A stretch of 64,000 nucleotides of DNA from Selenomonadaceae bacterium (GTDB taxonomy: Bacteria; Bacillota; Negativicutes; Selenomonadales; Selenomonadaceae), in the NCBI GenBank assembly GCA_017476005.1, contig JAFVEM010000010.1:1-64000 (forward strand). The letters are read 5' to 3'. The notes beneath the pieces are model-generated. The model did no database searches. It was not told the origin of the DNA and saw nothing but the letters and a program-made list of their open reading frames with translations. Below, piece after piece: positions 61,492 to 64,000 of this stretch. Position 1 is the stretch's first letter, and every line of letters starts with the position of its first letter. A program made the position numbers and the translations under genes.

Positions 61492-63132
61492 TTAGCCTCC
61501 TATCTCCGTCGGCAGGAAATCCATCATTTCGATAGCATCAACGTAAGGGGTTTTGCCGCCGCTCCATAAGGCGTTATCGCCTTCGGCATACACGTTCCAC
61601 TCATAGACAGCGGGGAGTTTTTGCCCCAAGTGGCTAAGCTGGGCGAGGAATTTTTGCGCGCTGCTTTTGTCTTCGGCCAGTACTCGACGCAATTCCTTTA
61701 TTTTTCCCTTTTGCATAACGCCACGTTGCAACTGACTTACCGCCGCCAATAGATTTTCTATATCATAACGGTGTTCCTTGGGGAAAGTTCCGGCGACGTG
61801 TCCCACTTGATAGGGGCCGAAGTGGAGATTTCCTCTGGCGCCGGTGTATTCCCTTTCCCTAAGGCTGTCCAAATCCCCTACTCCTTCGCCGTGCAGAAAG
61901 GCAAAATCAAGCCAACTGGTGCCAAAGTTTTTATCTTGATTTTTCCCCTCTTGCCTGACGCTGCGCATTTTTTGCTTGGCCGCGTCGCAAAGTTCTTCGG
62001 CCAAACGATAGCCGCGAAAGAAGGGATAAGCCCCGGGCAAAATGGCCACGCCGCCGCAGGCATCAATGGAGCGCGCCGCCTTGGCGGTCACATCGGGTAC
62101 GCTGTTTTCATCCAGCATAGCCTCCATAAATATTTTGGCGTAATGAATGGCAAGCTTTGCCGGGCAAACAAAGGTCACGTCGTCGCCCCCTAAAATAATG
62201 GGACGCAGAGGCAGAAAGGGACGAGAGCTTTCCTTGTCTTGGCCGAGGGAGAGGAGACTTGAGTAGAGGGAGTATTCTGCTTTGACCTTCGCCAAGAGCA
62301 GGCCGAAGGCGCCTTCCGTTTTGTGTTTGACGTTTTGGGATAAAATCTGCCGTTCTTGCAAGCCGCCTACCCGGCGGAATTTTTCCCCCATGTTGTTGCC
62401 ATCGATGTGAATAATGGCAAAATAATTCTCCGTCTCCCGCTTACCTAAATCATCCAGTCGCAGGGGAAAAGCAAATTCGGCGGCGATTTCGGGATATTTT
62501 TCCTGTAGCGCCTTTTGGGCATCTTGAGCAGCCAGGGCTTTCGCGGCAGTTTCTTGGGAGAAAAAGCGGTCGCTATAGCCGCCCTCCGGGTCAATTTTGC
62601 GCTTGCCGTCGTAGTAATTGGCCGCCTGACCGCTGACACCGCAACTCACTGTCAGCCCCGTGTAAGGCACATTCACGAGATTGAAACTGTTGTTTTGGTT
62701 CTCTTTCAAACGGGCGTACAGCGCCTTCAAGCTGTCATCGTAGTTTTCATCGGCTAAATCAAGCTCCCCTATGGCGGCGCCAATCTTGAGTCCCGGACGT
62801 TTTACCAGTAAATTAGCCGAGAATTTTGCCACCACTTCTTTCAGTCGCGCCGGGGTTACATCGGGGCTGAAAATGACAAGACCGTTTCCCCCGCCGTTCA
62901 TGGCCATAAAGCATCTGCCTGCTCCTTCCGTTGCGGCAAATTCGGCGGCACTGCGTCCTGTTGCGCCCGCGATGAAAGCAAAATCCCGTTTTAGGAGCGG
63001 AATTAACTCCTCATCATAGAGTCTGTCAACTAAGTAGGAAGCGCCCACATTGGTTTTCAGCTTACTCTCGGCAAAAATATATTTCTGAATTGACCGGGTG
63101 TCAAAAAGTATGGCCGGACATATTTTGTTCAT
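61492..63132 (-). CDS. cas10: Cas10, cyclase-type, without visible HD domain
   Basis: The 546-residue large subunit of a type III complex begins at once with AILFDTRSIQKYIFAESK and lacks an N-terminal HD nuclease motif. The second palm domain has an intact GGDD (Gly315-Gly316-Asp317-Asp318, in PIILGGDDVTFVCP), the metal site for making cyclic oligoadenylate. FAIIHIDGNNMGEKFR belongs to the cyclase core. ATG at 63132 has GGAGG seven bases upstream; a longer frame to 63177 is unneeded. It is the first gene of the leftward cas operon. Confidence 0.93.
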   Translation of the reverse strand: MNKICPAILFDTRSIQKYIFAESKLKTNVGASYLVDRLYDEELIPLLKRDFAFIAGATGRSAAEFAATEGAGRCFMAMNGGGNGLVIFSPDVTPARLKEVVAKFSANLLVKRPGLKIGAAIGELDLADENYDDSLKALYARLKENQNNSFNLVNVPYTGLTVSCGVSGQAANYYDGKRKIDPEGGYSDRFFSQETAAKALAAQDAQKALQEKYPEIAAEFAFPLRLDDLGKRETENYFAIIHIDGNNMGEKFRRVGGLQERQILSQNVKHKTEGAFGLLLAKVKAEYSLYSSLLSLGQDKESSRPFLPLRPIILGGDDVTFVCPAKLAIHYAKIFMEAMLDENSVPDVTAKAARSIDACGGVAILPGAYPFFRGYRLAEELCDAAKQKMRSVRQEGKNQDKNFGTSWLDFAFLHGEGVGDLDSLREREYTGARGNLHFGPYQVGHVAGTFPKEHRYDIENLLAAVSQLQRGVMQKGKIKELRRVLAEDKSSAQKFLAQLSHLGQKLPAVYEWNVYAEGDNALWSGGKTPYVDAIEMMDFLPTEIGG

Positions 63133-63186
63133 AGCCTTACCTCCGTAAAATGGGTGAACAAAAGAAAAATTTTTCATATTGCGTCA

Positions 63187-63215
63187 ATTATAACACGAGG
63201 AGTATAGCAGCACAA
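63187..63215 (-). promoter_or_regulatory. Promoter of the cas10-cas1 operon
   Basis: TTGTGC (63215-63210), 17 bp, TATAAT (63192-63187) on the minus strand. GCGTCAA (63181-63187) and TTGACGC (63221-63227) form an inverted repeat around it, a candidate operator. Confidence 0.6.
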
Positions 63216-63280
63216 TGAATTTTGACGCTATTGTCAAGGAGAGCCGCTACGTTGTATAGTACAGCAAACGTCATAATAAA

Positions 63281-63366
63281 CTTCAAAGGGGTGCAGGGGC
63301 GAAAGTCCCTGCTAGGTGTCAAGAGGGCAACGCCCTCTTGTGGGGTTTGGGGCGAAGCCCCAATTA
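63281..63366. repeat. GGGGCTTTGCCCC-family repeat upstream of cas6
   Basis: A minus-orientation copy (GGTGCAGGGGCGAAAGTCCC to GGGGCGAAGCCCC) lies between the divergent cas10 and cas6 genes, inside the probable cas6 leader. Confidence 0.7.
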
Positions 63367-63417
63367 TTCTATTATTTGCCAAAAGAGACAAAATATAAGT
63401 CTCAAGGGAGGATTATA

Positions 63418-64000
63418 ATGCTCAGAAGTGTGGTTTATGCCCTCACCGCCGATAATGCCGCCGTCTTGCCAAGGACTCACGGCAGATTGATGCACGGAGC
63501 CTTTTTAACGCTTATCAAGGGAATGTCGCCGTCGCTGGCGACCGCTCTCCATGACAATCAACAGTACAAACCCTTTACCGTGTCGGAATTATTTCCTTTC
63601 AAGGCGCAAGCGAGACCAATTCAAGTAGCGAAAGGCGCCTCCTTGACTTGGCGCATTACCGCTTACGATACGGAACTGGCCGAATACCTAACAGCCGCGA
63701 AGCCCGGAACGGTTATTCGTATAGGAAACTTGCAGTGCCATATTGCGGGCGTATTCCTGACACCCGCCGAACACCCCGCCGCCGGTTGCGGCAGCGAAGA
63801 GGATTTATTGGCGGCCTGTCTGAGCGTAAATGAAGTGGCGGAAATCACCTTTCATTTTCTCTCGCCGGTATCATTTCGCCGTAACGACCAGGATTTTCCT
63901 TGGCCGCTACCAAGCTATGTTTTTGGCTCTTTGCTTGACAAATGGTCTCTCACAAGATTCCCCCTGCCCATAGCGCGGGAGGATCTCGCGGAACTCGCGC
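63418..64000 (+). CDS. cas6: CRISPR endoribonuclease Cas6, cut by the window end
   Basis: The first 194 codons are present. The N terminus, LPRTHGRLMHGAFLTLI with LATALHDNQQYKPFTVS, and the later FHFLSPVSFRRNDQDF and PSYVFGSLLDKW are typical of Cas6 RAMP folds. Cas6 cuts the repeat transcript at the base of its hairpin, leaving the ATTGAAAC handle. GGGAGG lies six bases before the ATG. It is divergent from the cas operon. The glycine-rich C terminus is beyond the window. Confidence 0.9.
   Translation, partial: MLRSVVYALTADNAAVLPRTHGRLMHGAFLTLIKGMSPSLATALHDNQQYKPFTVSELFPFKAQARPIQVAKGASLTWRITAYDTELAEYLTAAKPGTVIRIGNLQCHIAGVFLTPAEHPAAGCGSEEDLLAACLSVNEVAEITFHFLSPVSFRRNDQDFPWPLPSYVFGSLLDKWSLTRFPLPIAREDLAELA

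Overview
The window looks like chromosomal DNA from a diderm Firmicute, most likely a Negativicutes relative. This is inferred from Firmicutes-type strong AGGAGG ribosome sites, a low-to-mid 50s G+C feel, an S-layer-homology protein, a secretin and PilP-like pair, and several secreted FlgT/CsgG-like proteins. No rRNA or tRNA gene was recognised. A multi-hairpin intergenic repeat built on GGGGCTTTGCCCC recurs at about seven places.

Layout. 1-3182 is the str operon, read leftwards (rpsL, rpsG, fusA, start of tuf), with a textbook promoter. 3325-7764 is a very large soluble hybrid histidine kinase with three tandem sensor modules. 8059-21800 is mostly leftward metabolic and envelope genes: a methyltransferase, a CE2-type esterase, a gamma carbonic anhydrase, a sodium/solute symporter, a PLP lyase, a secretin/PilP pair interrupted by a BRO-domain gene, pgi, and a phosphoglucomutase. 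A rightward apbE (possibly starting on AUA) and a tiny membrane-peptide locus follow. 21860-24984 is a visibly A+T-rich restriction-modification island. 25022-33403 holds a metallopeptidase-like protein, an NlpC/P60 protein, a CsoR sensor, a purine permease, a phosphatase and small secreted proteins, with transposon and gene remnants around 32000-33930. 33938-42606 carries a PTS EIIB-ROK fusion, an OatA-like acyltransferase, a TPR protein, a flavodiiron protein and a CopA-CopZ fusion. 42742-44989 is a mannose-family PTS (IIB, IIC, IID).

45339-50257 is a rightward cluster of secreted FlgT/CsgG-like proteins of unknown purpose, with a vapD gene inside it. It resembles an undescribed envelope module.

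50401-64000 is a complete type III-D-like CRISPR-Cas locus. It has 11 identical 37-bp repeats with 10 spacers, a leader with a consensus promoter, cas1, cas2, a small CRISPR-linked protein that may be a cyclic-oligoadenylate ring nuclease, a CARF-HEPN ribonuclease, four RAMP genes including csx10, csx19, a Cas10 with GGDD but no visible HD domain, and a divergent cas6 running off the right end. The gene set suggests crRNA processing by Cas6, target-RNA recognition by the RAMP complex, cyclic-oligoadenylate synthesis by Cas10, and collateral RNA cleavage by the CARF-HEPN protein. The small protein may be the off switch. The strongest leads are this signalling branch, the low-complexity Gly/Asn tail on one RAMP protein, the EIIB-ROK fusion with a changed catalytic position, and the FlgT/CsgG cluster.
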